Source: Termitomyces sp. T153
Lineage: Eukaryota > Basidiomycota > Agaricomycetes > Agaricales > Lyophyllaceae
Assembly (NCBI GenBank): GCA_018296165.2
Contig: JACKQL020000028.1
Location: forward strand, 372,001-436,000
Length of the DNA stretch: 64,000 bases
Direction: 5' to 3'
Part shown: positions 32,059 to 42,683 of the stretch, piece after piece
Position numbering within the stretch: the stretch's first letter is position 1
Layout: each line of letters begins with the position of its first letter
Notes under the pieces: model-generated
Seen by the model: the letters and a program-made list of their open reading frames with translations, nothing else
Told to the model about the DNA's origin: nothing
Database searches by the model: none
Position numbers and translations under genes: made by a program

Positions 32059-32985
32059 TCATTTGCTTTTGAACAATTTCTTTGGATACACATCGGGTCT
32101 TCGAGTGAGGGCGTCGGGCTTTGCGCTGAGTCGTCCGGGGCGGTAGTGAATAGTAAAATTGTACTCCGAGAGGGTTTTGGACCATCGAGCCTGGCAGCGG
32201 CTGAGCTGTTTTGTGGTCGTGAAATATTGCAGGTTGTTGTGATCGGAGTAGACTTGGATGTGGTGCAGGGACCCCTCAAGGTAGGCCCGCCACTGACGAA
32301 AGGCTTCGACGATTGCGAGGAGCTCCTTGTTGTAAATATTGTAGTTGAGTTCCGCTGGAATCATTGATTGGGTGTAGAAGGTGACGGGGCGGAGATCCTT
32401 GCCTCCTGAGTCCGACTGGGAGAGTATCCCAGCGATAGCGTAGTCAGAGGCAGGGGCAATCCAGACATTGTTGTAGCCAGAATGGAGGTCGATTTTTGTG
32501 TAAATCTTGGCACTGCAAAGACAATCAACAAGGTCTCCAATTAAGGGAAGGGGGTACCGGTTCTTTTTGGTGACTTTGTTGAGTCCCCGATAGTCTACAC
32601 AGAGTTGGAGGGATCTGTCTTTTTTCTTGGCAAACAGAACCGGGGCGCCAGCAGCGGAGATCGATGGGCGTATGAAACCTTTGCCGAGCATGTCATCGAG
32701 GTATTCCTTCAGGGCCCAGAGCTCAATTTCGGACATGTTGTAGATCTTGCCAAATGGGGGTGAGGTACCTTCTTCGAGGTCAATCTTGTGGTTGTAGGAG
32801 CGGTGCGGAGGGAGTTCCTTGGCACTTCCTTCGGAGAACACGTCAGCGAACTCATGATACTCCGGGGGAACTACTTCAGATAGGATCTGTTCCTCCGTCT
32901 TGCTTTCTGGCGCGGTAGTCCCTGCGCGGAGGTGTTCCTCAGGTAGGGCTGGCATGACTTGCAACTGGAAGGCGGGGGTGCCTTC
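32059..32985 (-). pseudogene. Element 2 pol: reverse transcriptase (core deleted) and RNase H
   Basis: An open frame of 301 codons. The start of a gypsy reverse transcriptase is clear ([56 protein letters not shown]). At about 32,455-32,460 it jumps from VWIAP to [12 protein letters not shown], which belongs to the RNase H start. The fingers/palm part with the YXDD catalytic motif and the first RNase H Asp context is missing, without loss of frame. RNase H then continues ([24 protein letters not shown]). TGA stops bound the frame at both ends (32,059 and 32,986). The protein cannot polymerise. Confidence 0.9.
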
Positions 32986-34218
32986 TCATAGGAGGCACGC
33001 GAAGGGGACGGCGCCGATGATTTTAATGTCAAGGTCTCTGGGGGTGACAGGGTTGGGTACCATAGGTGTAATAGTTGGGTCCGGGGTGACATCGGGGTTG
33101 GTCGGGGGCTTTGGGCGTCGCTGGTCAAGGTAGCACGGGCCCTTATATCGATTCCGGGGTATGTTGGGGGGCAGTCGTTGTAACTTGTCCGAGGGGGGTC
33201 GAGACGGAGTTGTGCTTCTTTCTCCGTTGGGGTTGGCGTTGGGGGTTGGGGAATCCTGAGTCATTCTGGAGGTGATGGTGTCGGGGCAGGGAGCGTTGAG
33301 ATCGGAGATAGACTGGAAGCAGAGGTGGATGGCGGCCACTAAGCTTGCTTCAGGGCTGGGGAATTGCATGGTGAGGTTCTTCCAGTTGATGTCAGGATTG
33401 ACGTCTCGCAGCCACGGGAGCCCGAGCACAATTGGGGTCAACGGGGGTAGCTGGGTAATGAGGAGTTGGGCCTGGAACTGCAGGTCATTATCGAGGGTGA
33501 GGGTGTTGTTGTGGTACTGTGTGATTCTTATTGTGGCAGGGCTCCTGTCGAAGAGTTGGAGCTCGAGGGGTTTGTCGAGGTCATTGCGTCAGAGATTGAG
33601 TTGGTTGCTGATGAAGACACTGGAGGCGCCACTGTCTACGAGGGCGGGGAGTACCTTGAGCGAGCCGCCAAGTCAGACATAGATGATGAACAACCGTGCG
33701 GACCTAGAGCAAAGTTGCGGAGGGGTCCGGGGTTGGTCAGTCGTGGCCTCGGAGTCCTCGGAGGGGGGTGAGACATCGAAGGGTACCAGTCCGGAGTCGG
33801 TGGGGTTGTCCCGGTCGAGGCAGAGGGTGAGGCTGGGCCAATCGATGCAGGGATTGGTGGAACGGAACCATGAGAACCCTAATACAACAGGGGCAGAGGG
33901 GTGTAATTTTGTGATGAGTAGTCGGAGTTTTTGCTGTTGTCCGTCGGTGAAGGTCAGGGTCGTTTCTAGGCAATGAGTGATGTCTCCCGCTGGGGTAGAG
34001 TCTCCATCAAAGAGTTTGAGGGGGATCGGGGCGGGGAGGTGGCAGAGGGGTTGTGGGGCGAGCGCCGCCAGGGATTCGTCAATGAAGTTATCAGTGGCGC
34101 TGCTGTCGACTAGTGTGGGGACGGGTTTGTCGGTGAAAGGGAGAGTGGTGCAGAGGAGGAGGTTTGTGGAGGAGTGGGAGGGGAGGTGTGCTGGGGGGTT
34201 ATCCGGGGCAAGTACCAT
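32986..34218 (-). pseudogene. Element 2 pol: tandem retropepsin-like domains
   Basis: Two aspartic-protease-like units lie in one frame. The first (about 34,120-33,770) has LVDSSATDNFID (DSG changed to DSS) and the flap-distal VVLGFSWF. The second (about 33,650-33,380) has LVDSGASSVFIS, with an intact DSG, and IVLGLPWLRDVNPDINW. TGA stops at 33,673-33,675, 33,589-33,591 and 32,986-32,988 interrupt. The two units align with each other over about 100 residues, so this is duplication and not two halves of a pepsin. Retropepsins act as homodimers that cleave Gag-Pol; a tandem could act as a fused dimer (inference). Confidence 0.82.
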
Positions 34219-34354
34219 TGCGCGGAGGAGTGTTGCTGAGGTGGAGAAGATGTCAGGATGTGGTCCACAGTCTAGTGCGTCTTCCAGACCTAAACTGCCG
34301 ACTCGTTTTCCGTGAATTGGTAGTTACAGTCCTCTCCATTGATCGTCCACACGG

Positions 34355-36800
34355 CGCATCCCATCACCTGTCACTTAGGACAACTGCGAATAAAGTGTCC
34401 CTGCTCACCACATAGGATGCATGCACCCTCCTTCCATCGTTTCTCCTGCGTTTCCTCCGGCACGTCGATCCATGGGCTGTCCTGGATTCTGTTTGCGCAT
34501 AGGGCTTCTTGATCGTCGGCGGGGTCCGGGATGTCGTTGTGGTCGTCGGGGTTGGCATCCAGGGCTACTGGGGTGTCATGGAGGTTGGCAGCATTGAGCT
34601 GGGCAGGTGGGCGCTGCCCCAGGGGTCGGTTGGTGTTGGGAACTCCTCGGCCTGGAGGGAAGTGGGGTGTGGGGTTGGCGAGGTTAGCGGGAATTGAGGA
34701 TCAAATGCCATTGGTTGCTCCGGTCTGCCAGTTGGTGTTACCAGAGGTGTTCTAAGAGGTCCAGGGTGCCGTGTTTTTGCTGCAGTCTTCCCAGTAACAT
34801 TGGTCAACCTGGGTAATGAGCGCCTTGTACCCATCATAGGTGGTTTGCTTGGGCGCGAGGCGAAGGATGTCCTTGATCCGTTGGGGTAGGGCATGATGGA
34901 GGGCGAACTGGAGGGCATTGTAATTCTAGCCGGTCTCGTAGGCTTCTCATTCAAATTGTACAATAAAGGTCATGAAGCGTTTGTTGTCGTGCATTAGGAG
35001 GTTGAAGAGATTTTCCTCCACCTCTGCTATGGTGTCAAAGACACCAAACTTACTTGAGAACTCTTGGGTGAAAGCGAGCCAATTGGAGAGTACGGGATTA
35101 TTTGGGTCGAACCAGAGTAGTGCAGTGTAGTGGTCGAAGGCGATGCCCTGTAAGTATGATGTGGCGAAGGCCACTTGTGAGCTCTCAAGCTGAAAGGTGA
35201 TGGGCTTAGCTTGGAACATAGTTAAACCCTGAGTCAGGAAGATTCACCACTTCCGAGGGTCGCGGCCGGTGAAGGGTTTGGGCTTCTGGATGTCGAGTTT
35301 ACCCTCCTGGGCCAGTGCGTCATGGGTATTGTCCTGTGAATTTTGAGTTTGAGGTGGGGGTCCGGTGTTATAGTAGTAGTAGTAGTGATTTCCGTTTTTG
35401 CACTGGGGGGGAAAGTTGTCCATTGCCGGGCCCCATCCTCCAGGGGGTCCGCCATTGGGTGGTCCTCCCCCGGGGTTTTGGCCTGCGCTACCTGGGGTGG
35501 GTCCTGGGGCCCATCAAGGAGGAGGGGGTCCTCCGGGAGTCAGGGGTCCAAAATAGTTGGCATCGGTGGGGGGATTAGGCATCAGGGCGGGTGGGGAACG
35601 AGAGGGGTTGGCGGCAAAAGGGGGCCGGGGCGCTCCGGGGCCCATGGGCTGTTGCGGGGGAACTGGGGCATTAGGACAGGGTGGAGGGCATTGATACGAG
35701 GGGCGCGGATATCGAAGTGGGGGGGTCAGTCTCGTTGAGGCCCATTGTGCGGGGTGTGTTCGTCGACGGGGTTGCCCAGCTCGTCAATATAGGAGAGGGT
35801 CCGGTTGTCGTCGTCGACGCGTAGGGGTGGTCATTGGGAATGGAGTTCGGGGGCGGTGGGTTGGTCCCAGGTTTGGAAGGCGCTGGGCACGGAGCTGGCC
35901 CGGGGCCGGGCGGAGAGAGCCAAGGTGTGGGCGGCGGGTTGGTCGAACAACCCCCCTGCGGGGTTGAGGTTCCTCAAGATGCTGGAGGCCGCATTGAGTT
36001 CTTCCTGCTGGCGGGGAAGGGAAGATGGAGCCTCATTTTGTGCTCCAACAGGTTCCACGCGTTGCACGTGGAAGGAGCGGGCGGGATCCAGAGGGTCTTT
36101 GAAGGGGCGGGGGTTTGGGCTAGGATGGATTTCTTCAACCAAGGCGCGGAGCTCGTTCTGTAAGTTATCGTCAATGCCCAGGGTGCCTTGCGTATTTTCC
36201 GGGAGGTTTCCTTGCAGGTAGCGTTTGTGGAAGTCGAGGAGTCGATCCGCCCAGACCTCCAGAGTTGCGGAGGTGTCGGGGTAGCCGAGGTTGGTGAGGA
36301 GGGTGCGGGTACGCCTTGCAAATTCCGCGGGGGACAGGCGGAGGAAGCGGAGGACTTTGTCGCGTTGTTGGGCATAGGCTTCGACCCTTTGCTGCCTAGG
36401 AGAAGGAGGAGTTTGAGCAGCGAATGGTGGGCGGGGGGGGGGAATAGTTATCCATGGGTTCCAGAGGGACTGGGGCTGCAGCGGGGATTGGATATGCATA
36501 GTAATGGGCAGGGAGAAGGTAGGCGGGGTTGGGGGGTGCTGCGGAGTATCCTCTGGGGTTGATACGGGGGTTATTGCTATCGGCGTGGAACGCGGGAGGG
36601 CGGTGCCAGCCTGGGGGTATTTCCTGGCTGATAGAGGGGGCGTAGAATGCCTGGTTGGGGTCAGGGGTCCAGTGACGGGGCACGTATTGGTCCACGAAGG
36701 GACCCGGGTAGAATGGGGCATAGGGATTTTCCAGGAGGGGCCGACCGTAGGCGTCAGTTGGGTAGCTAATGGGGTTGTACACAGGGTTAAATGCAGACAT
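34355..36800 (-). pseudogene. Element 2 gag with zinc knuckle
   Basis: The ATG at 36,800 lies 20 nt after the PBS (36,831-36,820). The N-terminal part (SAFNPVYNPISYPTDAYGR, Pro/Tyr-rich) runs to 36,425, where a run of ten C (minus strand) shifts the frame; nine would keep it open into LRFLRLSPAEFARR. A capsid-like segment is at 35,219-34,947 (FQAKPITFQLESSQVAFATS, DHYTALLW). A CX2CX4HX4C knuckle (CILCGEQGHFIRSC) lies at 34,421-34,380. Stops and shifts occur in between, especially 35,230-35,830. Gag and pol are in different frames, so either the family uses frameshifting or an indel separates them. Gag would form the particle and bind RNA. Confidence 0.78.
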
Positions 36801-36819
36801 CGAGAACGGGGTAAGGGGG

Positions 36820-36831
36820 AGTCTTGATATT
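36820..36831 (-). promoter_or_regulatory. Self-complementary primer-binding site, element 2
   Basis: On the minus strand AATATCAAGACT begins one base inside the 5' LTR. It is the exact complement of AGTCTTGATATT at 37,397-37,386 of the LTR. Confidence 0.75.
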
Positions 36832-36832
36832 A

Positions 36833-37831
36833 TGTCAGGTTCTGCTGACAATGGGGCTCAGTACACTGGCGAGTCCTTACTAGGTGGACGCGATGTCCTG
36901 TGCTTATAACCAGGTGTCCGGAGTTGGAGCGGAGGTGGGGAAAGCTTGCAAGGGGGTCCTTAGGGGGAGCGGCCTGAGTAAGTCCTGAATGGTCCGGAAG
37001 AGTCTAAGACCAAAGGTACTGGTCATCGACCCAGGGCAGGTGTCAGGGCTAGTTAGTGGGCACACAAATAGGTTGGGGGTTAGGCAGAGGCTTCTCGGGT
37101 GATGGGGGCAGGGTCGGAGCTGGATAGGGAACTACCAGGGCTTGATGGGTTCCGGGGCCGAGCGGGTAGCAAGGTTCGGAGTTGTTGTAAGAATGTTCGG
37201 GTTGTGGCGCGTGCGCGGAGTTTGTACTGACGTAGGGAGCAAGAGGAACTTAGAAGGACAAAGGAGATATGTACAGTTGAGACGAGATGGAGACGAGATG
37301 AGACTGAGGAAAAAGATAGATTCGAAAATTAAAAAACAGAAACAGAGACAAGACTAGAGACGAAACATAGAAAACTGGTACATGTAATATCAAGACTAAA
37401 GTTCGAGGAGTTATTCTACAACTTATATACCGACTACTGGGTACCCCAGAGGGTGGTGGATATGGCGGTGGAAGTTGACAGAGCTGTGCGGAGTCGACGG
37501 GTGTTGGGTATGATCCAAGGGGGGGCCGCGGTGGTATTCTGATGGGATCAATTGGGGGTGCAGGCCACTCTGAGGACATCGTGATACTCCGGAACAGGTC
37601 GGGTAAACTAGGGTAGGGGGTCAGGAATGTATGACGTGGTCAGGAACGGTAGGGGAAGGTTTCAGGGGGAGTGTTGACGGCTACGGAGAGGGTGTTGGAG
37701 TTGCCATCGGGGTTTGCTGGAGAAGCGCCGGAGTTATCCAGTGTGGGCGCGAAAGTGTGGGCGGGGTTCATGGGAGTTGGACGGGAACTTGGGAGGGGTT
37801 GGGAACAGTGTCTAGGGAGCGGGTCGTGACA
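36833..37831 (-). repeat. 5' LTR of gypsy element 2
   Basis: The 999 bp run TGTCAGGTTC...GTCGTGACA (plus-strand view). Minus-strand TATATAAG is at 37,429-37,422, 24 nt, then AGTCTTGATATT at 37,397-37,386. The right TSD TGCAC is at 37,832-37,836. Confidence 0.94.
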
Positions 37832-38495
37832 TGCACCTCTAACGCTTGCTCCGTTGCCACGCACACTGATGTGTTCCTTTCCCGCTCCATTGCCTCTTTC
37901 TCCGTCTGCGCCACATCACAGTCCTCCCTCGCCCGTCGAAGCTCACCCTCCCATACTGCCAATGATGTCATCAAAGCCTCCACCTGCTTGCAAAGGAAGA
38001 CCTCCGTGATCAAAGGAATAGGTGTGGGGGGACTCCACAAGCATTTCAAGGGAATGCCTGGGGTAGAAGAAAAGAGGAGAGACTCCGGAGGCCCCACTGA
38101 CGGCTCGTGCCCATGCGGCCTCTTGCTGGGTCCCGCCCCCGAGGATGGGGAGGCTCGATGCTTCCCATGAATCACTGCCAAGGGCGCCCCCTTTCCCTGA
38201 CCACCCTGCAAAAGCCCCGCCTTCCCCACAGACCGCCCCATGCTCCCCTCCTTCAGCAATGCAGGACAAAACTTGGTCTGCTTTGGGACCCCTGGAAAAT
38301 CCACCACCACCACCACCATGGACAACTCTACAAAAACCCCGTCAGTCATCCCAAGAAGACAAGTTGACACCACTTACGACTCCGGTCCCTGACACTAGCG
38401 CGGTGCCAACGCTCAAACTCCTCCCCCCCACTGTCATACACCACCACCTCGTCCAAATCAGTGGGGAAGACTACTGGAATGCTGGGGAAAGACAT
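37832..38495 (-). pseudogene. 5' part of antisense gene of element 1
   Basis: The ATG at 38,495 opens exon 1 (38,495-38,378, 118 nt, the same length as in element 3). A 50-bp intron (GTAAGT...TAG, 38,377-38,328) leads to exon 2, whose frame is open down to 37,837 and reads GPSKRPHGHE, FLCKQVEALMTSLAVWEGEL. Element 2 interrupts it here; the gene resumes at 20,853. This copy has CGA where element 3 has the first TGA. Confidence 0.75.
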
Positions 38496-38694
38496 GACAA
38501 AATTTGGGAAATTCTGGGGTACGTCCAAGGCTTTTAATTGATTGAAGAGAACCCTGACAAAGCGGCAGCCGCGCTTCAACTTCATCTCCCATGCCACTAT
38601 CACTTGCTGCGGACTGATCAATATTGCTTGGCTTCAACTCCCACGCCCTGCCAATCCCCGTCCTGCTCCCCACATCTCGAAGGGTCTCAACGCT

Positions 38695-38707
38695 GAAGGG
38701 GGGGTGA
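38695..38707 (+). promoter_or_regulatory. Polypurine tract of element 1
   Basis: GAAGGGGGGGTGA directly precedes the 3' LTR at 38,708. Confidence 0.75.
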
Positions 38708-39907
38708 TGTCACGACCCATCCCCTGGACCCCCACACATTGTCCAGCAACCTCCCAATTCCCCAAAACCCCCGACACTCTGCCGAACTTCCACCTATGCC
38801 CCGTGCCTATTTTGATTAGCCCCAACACAACCTCGGCTAACTCTGACGCCTCCCTGGCTAACTCCGATGGCCCCCTGGCCAACTTCGACGCCTTCCCTGC
38901 AGCCACTGACACTTACCCTGGATCTCCCGAACCCTGAGAACCACCCCCGCTGTTCCCAATCTTTGCCACCCATTATCAACTCAACACCCTGGCTCCTCTG
39001 ATCCATTCCGCAGTATCACGACAACCTTGGGGTGACCCGTGTTCCCAAATGATCCCATCAACATATCAGCGTGGCCTGACCCTTGATTGCAACCAACAGC
39101 CGCCCACTCCATTGAGCTCCGCCAAGCCCCGCCGCCGCAGCCAACATACTCCGAAGTTCTCTGGTAGTCAGTATATAAGATGTCGAGTAGCTCTTCGTAC
39201 TCTAGTCTTGATATTGCTTAATGTTACCTATGGTCTGATTGGTTCCTTCTTGTGTTTTGTGTTTCATGTTTTGTTTTCCTTACTCTCAGTCTCCTGGTCC
39301 TATCTCAGTCTCCTGGTCTTATCTCAGTCTCCCGGTCTTATCTCAGTCTCCCAGTCTTGTCTTGTCTCCATTTCATTATCATTCTCGTCATCATTTCGTA
39401 TCTCCACTTAAATCTACTCTTGTTCCATACTGACTCCATTTCATTTCGTCCAACGCTGTCTCGGTGACTCCATCCAACTGTTGTGCCCAAGTCTTCCTCA
39501 ACCTTAACAACCTCACAAACCCCACAATTATGATTACGAACCCCGACACTCTTTCACCAGATCCAAACCTCGCTCTTCACTCAGTTCCGGACTCCATCAA
39601 CCCCAATTGATCTTCCATCAAACCCCGGCTCCGCTCCCATTGATCATGTAGCCTCCTACCCCTTTGCGTCCATGAATCTCCCATACAGTCTTCTGCCTGA
39701 ACCCCGCCAAGCCCGTCCCATTTCCTTGCAATCCAACTTCTCCGGACCTCCCTGAACCTGTCCTGATCACATCCCACTGACTATCCACACAAGCAATCAG
39801 TGTCCAGAACGCTTTCGAGTGTCTGGTTGCCAGTGCAAGGGGATCACACCTGCCTAGTAAGGACTTGCCCAGTGCAGCTGAGCCCCCGGGGTCAGCGGAA
39901 CCTGACA
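38708..39907 (+). repeat. 3' LTR of gypsy element 1
   Basis: The 1,200 bp run TGTCACGACC...GAACCTGACA. TATATAAG is at 39,172-39,179 and AGTCTTGATATT at 39,204-39,215. It is homologous along its length to 16,620-17,799, with many transitions. Confidence 0.92.
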
Positions 39908-41692
39908 CTAGAGTGCATGGGCAGACAAGCAAGCCCAAGTTGAAGGTGATCCTGAGGAAAATCATAACAACATCATGCACCACACACTACTAGACATTCA
40001 AGAGCACACCAATGACCCTCAACTTATTGACATCAGTGAACCCAAACCTGAATCTGAGGAAGATACTTACTTTGCTGGCATTTTGCAAAGTGCCTCACCA
40101 AATGAGAGCACTCCTTGTAATGCTAAAGAAGCCTTCAATGGTCCAAATCAGGAGAAGTAGAAATCAGCACTCCAAGAGGAGTTGCAAAACCTTCTTGACA
40201 ATGACGTCTTCAAGATTGTGCCCACCCCCAAAGGGGTAAAACCTATTACCTTCAAGTTAGTGTTCCAAATCAAGTACAATTTCAGCAGCAATGTCAAGTG
40301 CTACAAAGTTCAGATAGTTGCACAATGTTTTACTCAACATGAGGGGATTGACTACAAGGAGGTCTGGGCACCTGTCACAAACCTTGAGTCAATCCAGATA
40401 ATTCTAGTGCTAGCAGCCAAGTATGACCTGGAACTTGACCAGATGTATGTTGCAACTGCATACCTCAATGGTGAACTGGAGGAGAGCTTTACATGCTCCC
40501 ATCTGAGGGAGTTGCAATACCAAATGGATACTGCTGGAGGTTGAAGAGGTCACTCTACAGCCTTAAACAAGCTGGTTGAACCTGGAGTCATACACTCAAC
40601 AAGAAGCTTCATTTCTTAGGCTTTGTGCACCTCAATGCTGAAACTTGCCTTTATCTGTTCAAGGAAGGAAGGCAGCTGTGCTTGCTGGTGATATACATTG
40701 ATGACTTCATACTGGCATCAACCTCACAAAGCTTCATGACTTCAATCAAAGAGAAGCTCTCCAATACCTTCAAAATGCATGACCTGAGGCTGGCAACCTA
40801 CATACTTGGCATCAAGATCAGACAGGATTGACCAAAGCATTCCATCTTCATATCCCAAGAACAGTATTTCAAGACCATTGTGGAATGGTGTGGCATGACA
40901 GACTCCAAGCCCACATGGACACCCATGGCTTCAAGTGCAAAGTTATCCACTGATGATCCTGACAACAACAACACCATCTCCAAGATGAAGATAGGTGACA
41001 AACACATTTCCTACTCAAGTGTGGTAGGGTCACTTATGTATGTGATGATGGGCACTTGCCCTGACATTGTGTACACAGTTGGTGTCCTTGGACATTTCAA
41101 TTCTGGACCAAAATGCCATCACTGGGCAGCTGCAAAGCAAGTTCTTCAATACCTAAACATGACCAGCTACATGGAGTTAAAATTTGATGGAAACAATATA
41201 GGAATGGACATGTCATTCCATGGATATTCCGATGCCAATTGGTCTGGAGACAGCAACACATCCAGATCAACTTTAGTATGTGTTCATTACAATGTGCAGC
41301 ACAATCAGATGGGCCAGTAAACAGCAAACCATGGTTTTGCTCTCCTCAACTGAATGAGAGTACATTGGCCTATGCTATGCTAGACAACACCTCACATGGC
41401 TCCAAAACTTCTTTGAAGACATTAGCCACACACAAGAAGGACCATCTGAGCTGCTGTGTGACAACCAAGCAGCAATAATCTTGATGAAAGAACTGCAATA
41501 CCAATCATGCACAAAACACATACAATGGAAGTATCATTACTTGCAAGACAACCTTGTGGCAAAGCAACAAGCAATAGTCTGATACATACCCACAGATGAC
41601 ATGGTGGCAGATATTTTCACAAAGCCCCTCAGGTGTGAAAAACACTAGAAATTTGCAAAGGTGATGGGACTACAACTTGATATGAGTGGGAG
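39908..41692 (+). pseudogene. Ty1/copia pol: reverse transcriptase and RNase H (right half)
   Basis: It resumes the copia pol broken at 16,619. The reverse transcriptase start is FKLVFQIKYNFSSNVKCYK ... EGIDYKEVWAPVTNLESIQ and LDQMYVATAYLNGELEE (40,182-40,520). The catalytic YIDDFILAS is at 40,694-40,720, followed by MHDLRLATYILGIKI. RNase H has ESEYIGL-like, LLCDNQAAI, KHIQWKYHYL and DMVADIFTKPL (to 41,634). Frames change repeatedly and stops are common, so it is defunct. CpG is very rare. Confidence 0.88.
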
Positions 41693-42622
41693 TGTCAGAA
41701 GACAGGCACATTAGATGCATCCCACTTACAGAGTCACGTGTACTTGCTTACTTCCCCTCTAAATCTTTTCCTAGCCAGAGATATCATACCTCAGTTCGTC
41801 CACACTACAGTCAAACCTCTTATAACCAATGGCCCTTGTAACCAATAACCCCTTCAATCCAATGGGTTTTTGGCATCCACTGACTTGGTTTGCAGGGTAA
41901 TTTGATAACCCTCCAATACCTGATATTTAATGGGTCCCAGGAAAGGTCATGACAGATAATTTCCCTAAAAAGTATAGATTTTCATCATAATCAATTGGTT
42001 TTTCCCAAGTATATGATGGAAGAATCACTGTATTATTGACATACCATTGTAATTTTAATGACAAATCAAGAAAAAAAAGATACAAACAATGGATTTCCGG
42101 TTTCAGGTCACATGACTTTGATAATGGCTTTGATGATGACGTCAGGCTCTGCAGTCATATTTCCCATGATTCATTTCTGGTAAATTTGCAGTCCTAGGCA
42201 TTGGAATCCTCAGACTTATTCTCTTTGGATTTCCCTGTGCCAGGTATGTAGTTAGTTCCTGCTGTGCCACTACTGTTAATAGACTTACTCTTAACAAATA
42301 TTTCATTAAAAATATGTATATAATGTCTACTTATACTAAAAGGAAGCATTAGAAGAGACTCTACCACGACCCCTCTTATACCCGATACTCCCTAATAACC
42401 AATACTTTTTAGCTTCCACGGAGGGGCCATTGGTTATGAGAGGTTTGACTGTACGTGTGTTGACACTGAGGTATGTTTGATTACTTGTATCAACTTATAC
42501 CTTACTTATTGTTACCTAGTTCCATTTATTTCTTATAGGTAATGAATATATCAAGTTTGTCCACACTAAGCGTGTTGACACTGAGTTCCGTTTATTTCTT
42601 ATAGACCACCAACGTTATCACA
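41693..42622 (+). repeat. Copia 3' LTR, carrying a MITE
   Basis: It starts TGTCAGAAGACAGG just after a purine-rich GAGTGGGAG and appears to end TTATCACA at 42,622, where kinase-intron sequence begins about 15 bp later. Without the 646-bp MITE insertion it would be about 284 bp. The segment GT(C/T)CACAC...GTGTTGACACTGAG occurs twice (around 41,797/42,454 and 42,564-42,588). No 5' partner exists in the window because the element's left end is truncated. Confidence 0.6.
41808..42451. mobile_element. Tc1/mariner (pogo-like) MITE, TA target duplication
   Basis: Terminal inverted repeats begin CAGTCAAACCTCTTATAACC on the left and CAGTCAAACCTCTCATAACC on the right (reverse complement). They match over about 27 bp with one mismatch and are flanked by TA at 41,806-41,807 and 42,452-42,453. 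The 644-bp interior has no coding region. The inverted repeat is of the CAGTCAAACCTC type known from pogo/Tigger-like elements. Confidence 0.92.
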
Positions 42623-42683
42623 AACTCAGTCTGAAAAGTCGTTCTCTCCTTGTTTCAGTGGTGACATTACTCCGGTTGCGCAG

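Larger units (their letters stand above)
20859..37831 (-). mobile_element. Gypsy element 2 (middle), chromovirus with gag-pol
   Basis: A minus-strand element with 5' LTR 36,833-37,831 and 3' LTR 20,859-21,858. The target duplications are CGCAC (20,854-20,858) and TGCAC (37,832-37,836), differing by one CpG transition. Without the inserted element 3 it is about 10.4 kb. The order from its 5' end is PBS, gag, zinc knuckle, two retropepsin-like domains, truncated reverse transcriptase, RNase H, integrase and chromodomain. A convergent antisense gene and a polypurine tract follow. TGA stops, one gag frameshift and the loss of the reverse transcriptase core make it defective. Confidence 0.92.
16620..39907 (+). 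mobile_element. Gypsy element 1 (outermost), interrupted, non-autonomous
   Basis: The 5' LTR (16,620-17,799) and 3' LTR (38,708-39,907) have the same orientation and belong to one subfamily. They enclose a PBS, a gag-like start, a degraded interior and an antisense gene on the minus strand, with a polypurine tract before the 3' LTR. The interior is split at 20,858/37,832 by element 2. Without that insert the element would be about 6.3 kb. The two LTRs differ at many positions, mostly transitions, so this is an old insertion. It sits inside the copia pol. The flanking pentamers (GTGGA at 16,615-16,619; CTAGA at 39,908-39,912) do not form a clean duplication. Confidence 0.82.

Noticed and set aside
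33673..34218. Pepsin-like bilobal host protease
   Set aside because: Both units carry retropepsin-type blocks and lie in order between the zinc knuckle and the reverse transcriptase of the element, so they are element proteases.
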